Source: Microvirga thermotolerans (lineage in GTDB: Bacteria > Pseudomonadota > Alphaproteobacteria > Rhizobiales > Beijerinckiaceae). From it: 64,000 bases of DNA. Numbering within the stretch: position 1 is the stretch's first letter; every line of letters begins with the position of its first letter. This document shows, in pieces, positions 13,449 through 22,813 of this stretch. The stretch is taken from positions 1,394,001-1,458,000 of the forward strand of contig NZ_CP045423.1 of assembly GCF_009363855.1 (NCBI RefSeq). Reading direction: 5' to 3'. The notes beneath the pieces are model-generated. The model made no database searches. It was not told the DNA's origin and worked only from the letters and a program-made list of their open reading frames with translations. Both the position numbers and the translations under genes were made by a program.

Positions 13449-15350
13449 ATGTGCGGACTCTTTGGTTCTGTTGGCTTCCAGCCCGAGCGCGATAGGATTG
13501 ACCGGATCTCCCATCGAGGGCCGGATGGAACAGGCTGGCAGGAATTCTCGTCTGCTGCCGGACCGGTTGCACTCGGCCACCGCCGCCTTGCGATCATCGA
13601 CGTCAGCGATGCCGGGCTGCAGCCGATGGCCGATGTCTCCGGACGCTTCAACTTGGTCTTCAATGGCGAGATCTACAACTACATCGAGCTGCGTGAAGAA
13701 CTCAGAGCCAAGGGATATGTATTCCGTTCGGACAGCGACAGCGAAGTCCTGCTGACCGCATATCAGGAATGGGGCGAGAAGTGCCTGGACCGGTTCCTGG
13801 GCATGTTTGCCTTCCTGATCTGGGATGCGCGCGATCAGCGCCTTTTCGCAGCCCGGGATCGGTTCGGCATCAAGCCGCTCTATTTCGTCGCGAATCCCCG
13901 CGGCATTGCGTTCGCGTCGGAGATCAAGCAGCTCCTGGGACTCCAGGGTGCTGGGAATCGCATGAACCTGGCCCGCGTAAGGGACTTCCTTGCATCGGGG
14001 ATCAGCGACCATACCCGCGAGACCCTGTTCGAAGGCGTCATGCAGGTCCAAGCGGGCTGCTGCGTCACCATCGATGCATCGCGACCCTTGCAGGGAGCCT
14101 GCGAGCCCCGGCGCTGGTACAACATTCCCGCTCACTCGACACTCGACATTTCGGAAGCGGAGGCCGCAGATCGCTTCCGCCAGCTACTGACGGACTCCGT
14201 GCGCATGCATTTGCGCTCGGACGTGCCCATCGGCTCCTGCCTGTCGGGCGGACTCGACTCCTCGGCTATCGTTTGCCTGATGTCGGACATGCTGGCCGAG
14301 GAGGGCGAGGGGGCGCGGGTCAACACGGTCTCGGCCTGTTACGCAGAGAAGAGCGTCGACGAGAAGCCGTTCATGGAGGCCGTTGTCGCGAAAACGGGTG
14401 CCAATCCTCACTACATCTTTCCGCGGGCGGAAGAGGTCTTCAAGCGTGCCGCGGACATCACCTGGCACCAGGACGAGCCGTTCGGTTCGACATCCATATT
14501 TGCGCAATGGTGCGTGTTTGAGGAGGCGAAGAAGGCCGGCATCAAGGTCATGCTCGACGGCCAGGGGGCTGACGAGCAGCTTGCAGGCTATCATTCGTCA
14601 TACGTCTACTACATGTCGGATCTCATCCGGCGACGCGACTACGTCACTTTGCTCCGCACGATGGTGGAGCGTGACCGGATCCATGGCGTCTCTTTCGTCG
14701 AGCAGTTCAAGCGCTTCATCGGCCCAGTTCTGCCGCCGCAGCTGCGTACCTTCCTGCTCCGCCAACGTCAGGTGCTCGTGAACCATGACTGGATGGGCTC
14801 GGACGCTCTCCGGCCGCTGCAGAACCAACCTGGCGCACTCGAAGTGGCAAGCCAGGTCAACGGCCTGCCGCCGATCACTGACATCGCGTCGCTTTGCGTT
14901 GTCCTGACCTTTGCATCCAACCTCCAGATGCTCTTGCACTGGGAAGATCGGAACTCGATGGCTCACTCCATCGAAGCACGCGTCCCCTTCCTCGACCATC
15001 GGCTCGTCGAATTCAATCTCGCCCTGGGCAACGCGCACAAGATCGTTCGCGCCGACACCAAGCGGGTCCTGCGCCGCGCCATGAGGCACACGTTGCCCGA
15101 AAGCGTGCGCGAGCGCCGCGACAAGCTCGGCTTTTCGACCCCGGAAGAAGTCTGGTTCCGCGGGCCGCTGAAAGGGATGATCCTCGATGGCGTCGAGGCG
15201 ACCCTCAAGCGCTATCCCGATCTTCTTGAGCCCAAGGGAACGAGGGCCCTGGTCTCCGACATGCTCGAAGGGCGCCGCAGTGTCGACTTTACCCTTTGGC
15301 GGATTGTCAATATGGGTATCTGGGGCGAGAAGTTTAACGTGATCATGTAG
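13449..15350 (+). CDS. asnB: Asparagine synthase-like glutamine amidotransferase (copy 1)
   Basis: 633 residues. MCGLFGS exposes the nucleophilic Cys2 of a class II glutaminase after Met removal (domain to about 210), followed by an ATP-pyrophosphatase synthetase domain with SGGLDSS near residue 265. All key residues are present. In carbohydrate loci such proteins usually amidate a sugar carboxylate (uronic acid to uronamide) rather than make asparagine, and this one sits between a glycosyltransferase and three sugar-nucleotide epimerases. A second, divergent copy follows at 15562. Confidence 0.9.
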   Translation: MCGLFGSVGFQPERDRIDRISHRGPDGTGWQEFSSAAGPVALGHRRLAIIDVSDAGLQPMADVSGRFNLVFNGEIYNYIELREELRAKGYVFRSDSDSEVLLTAYQEWGEKCLDRFLGMFAFLIWDARDQRLFAARDRFGIKPLYFVANPRGIAFASEIKQLLGLQGAGNRMNLARVRDFLASGISDHTRETLFEGVMQVQAGCCVTIDASRPLQGACEPRRWYNIPAHSTLDISEAEAADRFRQLLTDSVRMHLRSDVPIGSCLSGGLDSSAIVCLMSDMLAEEGEGARVNTVSACYAEKSVDEKPFMEAVVAKTGANPHYIFPRAEEVFKRAADITWHQDEPFGSTSIFAQWCVFEEAKKAGIKVMLDGQGADEQLAGYHSSYVYYMSDLIRRRDYVTLLRTMVERDRIHGVSFVEQFKRFIGPVLPPQLRTFLLRQRQVLVNHDWMGSDALRPLQNQPGALEVASQVNGLPPITDIASLCVVLTFASNLQMLLHWEDRNSMAHSIEARVPFLDHRLVEFNLALGNAHKIVRADTKRVLRRAMRHTLPESVRERRDKLGFSTPEEVWFRGPLKGMILDGVEATLKRYPDLLEPKGTRALVSDMLEGRRSVDFTLWRIVNMGIWGEKFNVIM

Positions 15351-15561
15351 CGCATGGTAATAGCAATCGGTGAAGTAAGGTGCGACTTAAGAGTCGTACT
15401 TAAGGACGCTGGAGCGGATTGCGGTTTGATGGAATCGCAAGCCGCTCCTCAGTTCTTTGCGGATCGCATTTTCAGACGGACTCGTAAGGTCGCGACAGCG
15501 AATATCGGTTTCTACTTTCCCTGAAAGTGCTCTTAGACTTTCGGAAGAAGGCAGTATCGCA

Positions 15562-17499
15562 ATGTGTGGAATAGCAGGGGCGGTATCCTTAGATCGCAGT
15601 CCAATTATAGGGCTGAGATCAATATTGGGAGCGATGAATCGCCTCATTTCTCACAGAGGCCCCGATGGGCAGGGCATTTGGCTCTCCGAGGGCGACGCCT
15701 GCGGCCTTGCCCATCGCCGCCTCGCCATCATCGATCTTTCCTCGTCGGGGCATCAACCTATGGTTGCTCCGAACGGGTCCGTCATGACTTTCAATGGCGA
15801 GATCTACAATTATGTCGAGCTTATGGGGCAGTTGTCCGACCGCTGGAACTTCCGTTCCAAATCGGATTCAGAGACAATTCTCGCGGCTTATGATCGTTGG
15901 GGAACAGATTGTCTTGACCATCTGCGGGGCATGTTCTCGTTCGCGATTTGGGACGGCGATCGCCTTTTCGCGGCGCGCGACCGCTTCGGTATCAAGCCAT
16001 TCTACTATGCCATCGTCGACGGAGTTTTCTATTTCGCTTCCGAAATAAAGGCATTGCTTCCCATTCTGCCCGAGATTGCGACCGATCCGGACGCCCTTGG
16101 CGAGTACATTACATTTCAGTACACGATCGGCGACAAAAGCCTGTTCAAGCATGTCCATGTTCTCCTTCCTGGACATGCCATTGTCGTCGAAAAGGGCGAG
16201 GTTCGCGTCCGCCGCTACTGGGACGTGCACTACAACATCGATTTCGATCATACGCCCAGGTGGTTCGAGACACGGATGAAAGAGATCCTGCAGGAATCCA
16301 TCTCGGTCCATCTCCGCTCGGATGTGCCTGTCGGGGCATACGTGTCCGGCGGCATCGATTCCAGCCTGATCGCCATCCTGGCGGCTCGTGAAGAGGCTTC
16401 CGGGAACATTGGTTTCCACGGGAAGTTCACCGAATTTCCCGGATATGATGAAAGCTCTTATGCCGAAGCCGCCTCGAAGCAGGCAGGGCTCGAACTTCAC
16501 CAGATCGATATCACGGCCACCGATTTCCGCGACTCCATCGAGAAGGTGATTTATCATTTGGACCAGCCGGTTGCGGGACCCGGCTCGTTTCCTCAGTACA
16601 TGGTCTCAAAACTGGCCGCGGAGCACGTCAAGGTTGTGCTTGGCGGGCAGGGCGGAGACGAGATCTTCGGCGGCTACGCCCGCTATCTGATCGCCTATTT
16701 CGAACAGGCCATCAGCTCCGCCATCGACGGAACCCACCGTAACGGCAACTTCGTCGTTACGCCCGAGTCGATCATTCCCCATCTGACCGTTCTCCAGGAA
16801 TACAAGCCGCTCATCCGGCAGCTTTTCTCGAAGGGTCTCTTTGGGCCTCTGGATGAGCGGTATTTCCGCCTGGTCGATCGCTCCACCGACATGGAGAACG
16901 AGGTCGATTGGGCCATGATTGACCGAAAGGCCGTCTTCGCGCGGTTCCAGTCAATCTTCAATTCCGAGCGAAATGTGCGCAAGGAGGCCCTGTTCGACTC
17001 CATGACGCATTTCGATTTCAAGTGCCTCCTGCCAGCCCTGCTTCAGGTCGAAGACAGAATGTCCATGGCTCACGGTCTTGAATCGCGCGTACCGCTGCTC
17101 GATCATTCCGTTGTCGAATTCGCGGCCACGATTCCGGCGGACATCAAGTTCAAGGGCGGCCAGATGAAGCACTTCATCAAGTCGACCTTCGGCGCGGACC
17201 TGCCTCAGGAACTGATGCACCGCCGCGACAAGATGGGCTTCCCTGTTCCGCTGAAGGAGTGGTTCTCGGGCGAACTCCACGATTTCACGATGGATGTCTT
17301 CAACACGCAGAAGAACCGTTCCCGTCCTTATTTCAATACGGACGTGATCCTTGGCAATTTCGACAAAGCCGAGCGTTTCTCCCGCAAGACCTGGGGTCTC
17401 CTCAGCCTCGAATTGTGGCATCAGATCTTCCATGATCGTGCGGCAGAGTATAAGCGCATGGTCGACGAAACTCCTCCGCAGATGGTTGCGGCACAGTAA
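15562..17499 (+). CDS. asnB: Asparagine synthase-like glutamine amidotransferase (copy 2)
   Basis: 645 residues with the same architecture as the upstream copy: MCGIAGA with nucleophile Cys2, a glutaminase domain with HRGPDGQG and FNGEIYN motifs, and SGGIDSS near residue 261. The ATG at 15562 exposes Cys2 and is therefore the true start; the longer frame would bury it. A 211-bp gap separates it from copy 1 and may contain an internal promoter. The low similarity between the copies suggests different acceptor sugars rather than a recent duplication. It is followed 15 bp later by the first SDR gene. Confidence 0.9.
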   Translation: MCGIAGAVSLDRSPIIGLRSILGAMNRLISHRGPDGQGIWLSEGDACGLAHRRLAIIDLSSSGHQPMVAPNGSVMTFNGEIYNYVELMGQLSDRWNFRSKSDSETILAAYDRWGTDCLDHLRGMFSFAIWDGDRLFAARDRFGIKPFYYAIVDGVFYFASEIKALLPILPEIATDPDALGEYITFQYTIGDKSLFKHVHVLLPGHAIVVEKGEVRVRRYWDVHYNIDFDHTPRWFETRMKEILQESISVHLRSDVPVGAYVSGGIDSSLIAILAAREEASGNIGFHGKFTEFPGYDESSYAEAASKQAGLELHQIDITATDFRDSIEKVIYHLDQPVAGPGSFPQYMVSKLAAEHVKVVLGGQGGDEIFGGYARYLIAYFEQAISSAIDGTHRNGNFVVTPESIIPHLTVLQEYKPLIRQLFSKGLFGPLDERYFRLVDRSTDMENEVDWAMIDRKAVFARFQSIFNSERNVRKEALFDSMTHFDFKCLLPALLQVEDRMSMAHGLESRVPLLDHSVVEFAATIPADIKFKGGQMKHFIKSTFGADLPQELMHRRDKMGFPVPLKEWFSGELHDFTMDVFNTQKNRSRPYFNTDVILGNFDKAERFSRKTWGLLSLELWHQIFHDRAAEYKRMVDETPPQMVAAQ

Positions 17500-17514
17500 T
17501 TTCAGGGATGTGAG

Positions 17515-18462
17515 ATGAAAGTTTTTGTAACCGGAGGTTCCGGCCAGGTTGGCTCGACGGTCGTGGACATGCTTCTTGCTCGTGGTGACGAGGTCATGGC
17601 TATCGACAATTTCGCGACCGGCCGGAGGGATAATCTCTCCGTCCATCCGAAGCTGACGCTCGTGGAGGACACGATTGTCGACAGCAAGCTGATCGATCGC
17701 CTGTTCGGCGAGTTCAAGCCGCAGGTGGTGGTGCATACGGCGGCATCGTACAAGGATCCCGAGGACTGGGAGACCGATGCGCTCGTGAACGCCGTCGGCA
17801 CGGCCAATATCGCCAAGGCCTGCAAGACGCATAAGGTCGACCGTCTCATCTATTTCCAGACGGCTCTTTGCTATGGAACGAAGCCGATCCAGCAGCCGAT
17901 CCGCCTCGACCACCCGATCAACCCCGTCAATTCCAGCTACGCCATCTCGAAGACGGCCGGTGAGCATTACGTTCAGTTCTCGGGGGTTGACTGGGTCACG
18001 TTCCGCCTCGCCAATGTCATTGGCCCGCGGAATGTCTCCGGCCCGCTGCCGATCTTCTACGGACGTCTTTCGAAAGGGCAGAAGTGCTTCATCACCCCCG
18101 CGCGGCGCGACTTTTGCTACGCGGGCGATTTGGCGAAGGTCGTCGTCGAAGCCGCCCAGGGCAAGGGCAGCGGCACATATCACTTCTCGTCCGGCAAGGA
18201 CGTGGCGATCAAGGAACTCTACGACGCCGTCGTCAAGGCTATGAAGCTCAACGATTATCCGGAACCCGAGGTGAAGCCGCTCGGCCCGGACGATGCGCCG
18301 TCGATCCTGCTCGATCCCTCGCGAACCTTTGCGGATTTCGGAAACATAGAGTTCACCTCTCTTGAAGAAATCGCCCGTCTTTCCGTCGAACGCTGGCAGA
18401 ACGAGGGTGTGGTAGGAGGCTATACCCACCTCAAGGAAGCCCGCGCCGAGATCCGGAGCTGA
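17515..18462 (+). CDS. NAD-dependent sugar epimerase/dehydratase (SDR 1)
   Basis: 315 residues of the extended SDR fold: TGGSGQVGS nucleotide-binding loop, AIDNFATG (NAD-selecting acidic residue), catalytic SYAISK (YxxxK) and TALCYG where UDP-sugar epimerases carry Ser/Thr. It likely modifies a UDP-sugar for the polysaccharide. It is 15 bp behind the second amidotransferase and 11 bp before a close paralogue, in one operon. The trio of SDRs beside amidotransferases resembles WbmF/WbmG/WbmH of the Bordetella O-antigen locus. Confidence 0.88.
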   Translation: MKVFVTGGSGQVGSTVVDMLLARGDEVMAIDNFATGRRDNLSVHPKLTLVEDTIVDSKLIDRLFGEFKPQVVVHTAASYKDPEDWETDALVNAVGTANIAKACKTHKVDRLIYFQTALCYGTKPIQQPIRLDHPINPVNSSYAISKTAGEHYVQFSGVDWVTFRLANVIGPRNVSGPLPIFYGRLSKGQKCFITPARRDFCYAGDLAKVVVEAAQGKGSGTYHFSSGKDVAIKELYDAVVKAMKLNDYPEPEVKPLGPDDAPSILLDPSRTFADFGNIEFTSLEEIARLSVERWQNEGVVGGYTHLKEARAEIRS

Positions 18463-18473
18463 GCGAGGAAACC

Positions 18474-19415
18474 ATGCGTATCCTGATCACCGGCGGTGCC
18501 GGTTGTCTCGGCTCCAATCTGACGGAGCGCTATCTGGAAGCCGGGCATTCGGTCTGCATTCTTGACAATTTTGCGACCGGGCAGCGCGGCTCCCTGCCGG
18601 AGGAGCATCCGCAGATGACCATCGTCGAGGGAACGGTCTATGACCGTGCCCTCGTCGATCGCGTTTTTGCCGATTTCGCGCCGACGCACGTGATCCACTC
18701 GGCGGCCGCCTACAAGGATCCCGACAACTGGATCGAGGATACGCGGACCAATGTCGAGGGCACCATTCACGTGGCAGAAGCCTCCCGCAGGGCAGGCGTG
18801 AAGCGGTTCGTGAATTTCCACACGGCTCTCGGATATGGTCGACCCGATACATTGCCGATCCCGGTTTCTGCTCCGGCCCGTCCGTTCACGAGCTATGGCA
18901 TCTCGAAGCAGGCAGGCGAGAACTACCTCGCCATTTCGGGGCTTCCCTATGTTTCGCTGCGGCTCGCCAATGTCACGGGCCCTCGTCTCGCGATCGGGCC
19001 GATCCCGACCTTCTACACACGGCTTAAGGCCGGGAAGGCCTGCTTCTGCTCAAAGACGGTTCGTGATTTCATCGATATGGACGATTTCTTCTCTATCATG
19101 GACCTGGTGATGGAGGAGGGAGCGCCGACGGGCGTCTTCAACGTGTCCACTGGCACCGGCCATGCCATCAAGGAAATCTTCGACATCGTCGTCGATCATC
19201 TTGGGATCACATTGTCCGAGCCCGTCCCTGAGGTCGAACCTGGCGCGGATGATGTCCCGGCGGTGGTGCTGGACCCATCGGAAACGATCCGGACCTTCGG
19301 TTGGCAGCCGCAGTACACCTTTGCGCAGACGATCCGTCGCATGCTGGAATGGTATGACCGCCACGGCGTTACTGCCATCTACAGCCATCTCAAGGCGCCA
19401 GTTCCGGCGCGCTAA
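18474..19415 (+). CDS. NAD-dependent sugar epimerase/dehydratase (SDR 2)
   Basis: 313 residues and clearly paralogous to SDR 1: TGGAGCLGS, LDNFATGQRG, the shared AAAYKDPDNW segment, TALGYG and catalytic SYGISK, then FRLANV-like RLANVTGPR. Retention of both copies with matched motifs suggests two successive epimerisations or a heteromeric pair acting on related UDP-sugars. Cytosolic; same operon as its neighbours. Confidence 0.88.
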   Translation: MRILITGGAGCLGSNLTERYLEAGHSVCILDNFATGQRGSLPEEHPQMTIVEGTVYDRALVDRVFADFAPTHVIHSAAAYKDPDNWIEDTRTNVEGTIHVAEASRRAGVKRFVNFHTALGYGRPDTLPIPVSAPARPFTSYGISKQAGENYLAISGLPYVSLRLANVTGPRLAIGPIPTFYTRLKAGKACFCSKTVRDFIDMDDFFSIMDLVMEEGAPTGVFNVSTGTGHAIKEIFDIVVDHLGITLSEPVPEVEPGADDVPAVVLDPSETIRTFGWQPQYTFAQTIRRMLEWYDRHGVTAIYSHLKAPVPAR

Positions 19416-19434
19416 ATTATTACGGAAGACCATC

Positions 19435-20508
19435 ATGGCCGAGAGCTTTGAAGGCAAGAATGTGCTTGTCGTGGGCGGCGCCGGTTTCGTCGGATCGAAC
19501 CTCGTACGCTTCATCCTGAAGCAGGAACCGCGGAAGCTGACCATCGTCGACAATTTCCTGTCGGCCGACCCCGTCAATGTTCCGGATCATCCGGCGGTAA
19601 GGCTCGTTTCTGGCTCGATCACCAACGACCGCATCCTGCGGGAACTCGATGAGGATCTAGACTACGCCTATCATCTGGCGTGCTATCATGGGAACCAGTC
19701 GTCGATCCATGATCCGCTGGCGGACCACGAGAACAACAACATCACCAGCCTGAAGCTGTTCGAGCGTCTCAAGGACATCAAGAGCCTCAAGAAGGTCGTC
19801 TATGCTGCGGCAGGCTGCGCCGTGGCTGCGAAGACGTTCGATGGCGCGCAGGCCACGAAGGAAGACGCGCCTGTTTCGCTGTTCCACGACAGCCCGTACT
19901 CGATCTCGAAACTCGTCGGCGAGATGTATGGCAATTACTACTTCATGCGGCATGGTATGCCGTTCGTGAAGGCCCGTTTCCAGAACGTCTACGGCCCAGG
20001 TGAGATCCTTGGGGCCGGCCGCTGGCGTGGAACGCCGGCAACCGTCTGGCGCAATGTGACGCCGACCTTCATCTGGAAGTCGCTGCACGGCGAGGCCCTG
20101 CCGGTCGAGAACGGCGGCATCGCGAGCCGCGACTTCATCTTCGTCGAAGACATGGCGCGGGGACTGATGGCTTGTGCGCTAAGGGGTGAGCCGGGCGAAA
20201 TCTACAACCTGGGTTCGGGTGTCGAGACCACCATTCTTGAGCTAGCGGAGCGGGTGAATCGTCTGACTGGGAACACGACGCCGATCGCCATGACGCCTGC
20301 GCGGGATTGGGATCGTTCGGGGCAGCGCTTCGGCGATCCGTCCAAGGCCAAGGAGAAGCTTGGTTTTGCGGCAGAGGTTCCTCACGAAGAAGGACTGCGC
20401 CGTACCGTTGAATGGACGAAGGATAAACAACGTATCATTGCGCAGATTATGCAACAACACGTTCATTATCTCCCCGATATTAAGAAATACGCTCAGATAT
20501 TAGGTTGA
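19435..20508 (+). CDS. NAD-dependent sugar epimerase/dehydratase (SDR 3)
   Basis: 357 residues: GGAGFVGSNL, VDNFLS, catalytic YSISKLVGE and a longer C-terminal substrate domain (FQNVYGPGEILGAGRWRG, then RDFIFVEDMARG) like GDP- or UDP-sugar epimerases. It differs from SDR 1 and 2 and probably performs a distinct step. GGAAG upstream of the ATG at 19435 supports this start; the earlier in-frame ATG overlaps SDR 2 by more than 250 bases. The GC content begins to drop at its 3' end, marking a junction in the locus. Confidence 0.87.
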   Translation: MAESFEGKNVLVVGGAGFVGSNLVRFILKQEPRKLTIVDNFLSADPVNVPDHPAVRLVSGSITNDRILRELDEDLDYAYHLACYHGNQSSIHDPLADHENNNITSLKLFERLKDIKSLKKVVYAAAGCAVAAKTFDGAQATKEDAPVSLFHDSPYSISKLVGEMYGNYYFMRHGMPFVKARFQNVYGPGEILGAGRWRGTPATVWRNVTPTFIWKSLHGEALPVENGGIASRDFIFVEDMARGLMACALRGEPGEIYNLGSGVETTILELAERVNRLTGNTTPIAMTPARDWDRSGQRFGDPSKAKEKLGFAAEVPHEEGLRRTVEWTKDKQRIIAQIMQQHVHYLPDIKKYAQILG

Positions 20509-20511
20509 AGC

Positions 20512-21306
20512 ATGTCTGTTAAAGTACAGCAGTCGCCCATCCAGGACATTCTTGAGGGTTTAGTTTCCTGGCGCCTCTGGATAAGATTCGGCTGGCACGA
20601 TGTTGTCGCGCGGTATCGGCGGTCATGGCTTGGCCCGTTCTGGCTTATTGCTGCCATGAGCATCTTCGTGGTAGCCCTCGGCGTTGTTTACAGTACCCTC
20701 TTCAAAGTACCTATCCGAGAGTATCTGCCTTTTGTGGCAATCGGCACTGTAGTCTGGCAGTTTCTATCAGCGGTCGCGACTGAGAGTGTACAGACTTTCG
20801 TGGAGGCAGAGAGTTACATTAAGCAGGTGCGCCGCTCTCCAGTGCTATATGTTTTTCGGGTCGTGTGGAGAAATACAATTGTATTCTTCAATCAGTTCGT
20901 TGTGGGGCTCTTCGTGGCTATTGCATGCGGACAATTGTCTCTTGCATATGGTTGGCTTGCAATCCTTGGATTGGTTCTGTTGCTTATGCAAGCTTGGTGG
21001 GTCACTCTGCTTGTAGGTGTGCTTGGATCAAGGTTTAGAGATCTGTTACCTATTGTTACAAGTTTGATGCAGATTCTTTTTTTTATAACGCCAGTTCTTT
21101 GGCCGCCATCTGCACTTGGAACAAATGCTTGGATCGCTCAGTTCAATCCACTTTACCACTTGCTTGAGACAATTCGGGGTCCACTGCTGGGACAAGTTCC
21201 GTCGTTGTTATCCTATGCTGTTACAATTGGGCTCGCGATGTGCGGCATGGCGGTAGCCTACGCTATTTATGCACGCTTCCGGTCTCGTATTGTCTACTGG
21301 CTCTGA
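20512..21306 (+). CDS. wzm: Polysaccharide ABC exporter permease (Wzm)
   Basis: 264 residues with about six hydrophobic segments of the ABC-2 permease family; the start (RFGWHDVVARYRRSWLGPFW) is the hallmark of Wzm/KpsM/RfbA exporters of undecaprenyl-linked polysaccharide. It starts three bases after SDR 3 and is followed 10 bp later by its ATPase, so the transporter is complete. Codon usage is AT-richer than upstream, consistent with a horizontally acquired segment. Confidence 0.92.
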   Translation: MSVKVQQSPIQDILEGLVSWRLWIRFGWHDVVARYRRSWLGPFWLIAAMSIFVVALGVVYSTLFKVPIREYLPFVAIGTVVWQFLSAVATESVQTFVEAESYIKQVRRSPVLYVFRVVWRNTIVFFNQFVVGLFVAIACGQLSLAYGWLAILGLVLLLMQAWWVTLLVGVLGSRFRDLLPIVTSLMQILFFITPVLWPPSALGTNAWIAQFNPLYHLLETIRGPLLGQVPSLLSYAVTIGLAMCGMAVAYAIYARFRSRIVYWL

Positions 21307-21316
21307 GACAAACCCA

Positions 21317-22078
21317 ATGCCCAAGATTGCTCTCCAAGATGTGCACGTCGACTTTCCCCTTCTCGAGCGGGACCAGCGTTCGCTGAAGCGCCTTCTTTCG
21401 GCACCGCTCGCTAATTCAAGGTTCGGAGTTGATGCTCGTTCGCGCCCATTTCTACAAGGGTTGAGAGGGGTCAGCTTGACTCTTGAGGATGGAGACCGGG
21501 TTGGAGTTATCGGTACTAACGGTGCAGGCAAATCGACCCTTCTCCGGGTCATGGCCGGAATCTATCCACCGACCTCTGGCCGTGCGGAAATTAACGGTCG
21601 CGTTGGTGCACTTCTCTCTGTTGGCTTAGGTTTTCGCGAGGACGTATCAGGCTTCGAGAATATTCAATTTTGCCTTCTTCTCTTAGGACTGCCTCCGGAA
21701 CAGATCGAAGAGAAGCGAGCTGAAATCATTGACTTCACCGAACTGGGCGAGATGATCCATCTCCATGTCGGCGCCTATTCTGCCGGTATGAGAACGCGGC
21801 TTGCATTTGCAATTGCCACATCGATCGATCCTGAGATCCTAATTCTCGACGAGGTATTTGGTGCTGGCGACGCCGTATTCATTCGTAAGGCAGAGCAACG
21901 GATGCAGGCCCTTATCGAACGGGCGAAGATCCTTGTCTTTGCATCTCATGCTCCAGCACTGCTAAAGCAGTTCTGCAATAAAGCTCTTTGGCTGGAGGGT
22001 GGTTCAGTCCATAAGTACGGCGAGTTAGAGGAGGTGACAGAGGCTTATGTAGCTTTTGTCAATCAAAGCTCGTCCTAG
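21317..22078 (+). CDS. wzt: Polysaccharide ABC exporter ATPase (Wzt)
   Basis: 253 residues: Walker A GTNGAGKST, signature region AYSAGMRTRLAFAIA with the atypical YSxGM typical of Wzt/KpsT, Walker B ILILDEVFGAGD. It stops after the ATPase core, lacking the C-terminal carbohydrate-binding domain found in long Wzt proteins, which implies export not gated by a terminal sugar modification. The ATG at 21317, 10 bp after wzm, gives the normal family start. Confidence 0.92.
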   Translation: MPKIALQDVHVDFPLLERDQRSLKRLLSAPLANSRFGVDARSRPFLQGLRGVSLTLEDGDRVGVIGTNGAGKSTLLRVMAGIYPPTSGRAEINGRVGALLSVGLGFREDVSGFENIQFCLLLLGLPPEQIEEKRAEIIDFTELGEMIHLHVGAYSAGMRTRLAFAIATSIDPEILILDEVFGAGDAVFIRKAEQRMQALIERAKILVFASHAPALLKQFCNKALWLEGGSVHKYGELEEVTEAYVAFVNQSSS

Positions 22079-22131
22079 GGTTCGAAGGGGTCTGCGGTTG
22101 AGAGTTAAGCTGCGATAATAGAAGGTGAAAG

Positions 22132-22779
22132 ATGAAATTTGTTTTCTTTGGGGACTCGATCTGCTTTGGGCAACGCGTATCACCGCATCTTATCTGGGTT
22201 TCGCGGATCAGCCAGGATCTGGAGAGGATCAGCGAAGGTAAGGTCGTTGTGGCAAATAACTCGGTTAATGGAAACACAACGCGAAATGCCTTAGAACGCG
22301 TTGGGCCAGATCTCCAAAGTGAGAACCCAATTGTCGTATATATCCAATTTGGATTGAACGATTGTAATTTCTGGCAGACTGATCATGGACACGCCCGGGT
22401 AAGTCTGGAAGCTTATAAATGGAACCTTGTTGAGATCATAAACCGGGCTCGCTTTGCTGGGGCTCAAAAGGTTCTTCTTGGGACTAATCACTTAACACAG
22501 TTTAATGGGCCTATGGAGAAGAAAATTTCTAGCAAAGCCCCTATGCCCTATCGTGAGCATATTCGCATTTATAATAATGCAGTGCGAGTGGTTGCAGAGA
22601 TGACAGACGTAACTCTCGTTGATATCGAAGCTGAATGGATTGAAGGTCCTGAGAGAAAAGGGCTTGGTGAAGCTTATTTAGACCCGGACGGCTTACATTT
22701 ATCACCGCTTGGACATGATTTTTATTATCATATAGTTGGCCCAGCCTGCCGGAAAGCGGTATCAACTTTATTAGCTTAA
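22132..22779 (+). CDS. SGNH/GDSL-family hydrolase
   Basis: 215 residues with all four SGNH blocks: FFGDSICFG (catalytic Ser), NNSVNGNT (Gly block), FGLNDCNF (Asn) and DPDGLHLSPLGH (catalytic Asp and His). No signal peptide, so cytoplasmic. In polysaccharide loci such enzymes commonly add or remove O-acetyl groups on sugars. Clearly AT-rich relative to the genome. AAGGTGAAAG precedes the ATG. Confidence 0.85.
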   Translation: MKFVFFGDSICFGQRVSPHLIWVSRISQDLERISEGKVVVANNSVNGNTTRNALERVGPDLQSENPIVVYIQFGLNDCNFWQTDHGHARVSLEAYKWNLVEIINRARFAGAQKVLLGTNHLTQFNGPMEKKISSKAPMPYREHIRIYNNAVRVVAEMTDVTLVDIEAEWIEGPERKGLGEAYLDPDGLHLSPLGHDFYYHIVGPACRKAVSTLLA

Positions 22780-22813
22780 TGTAAATCTCTCGTGAGATGA
22801 AGGACGTTGGACA

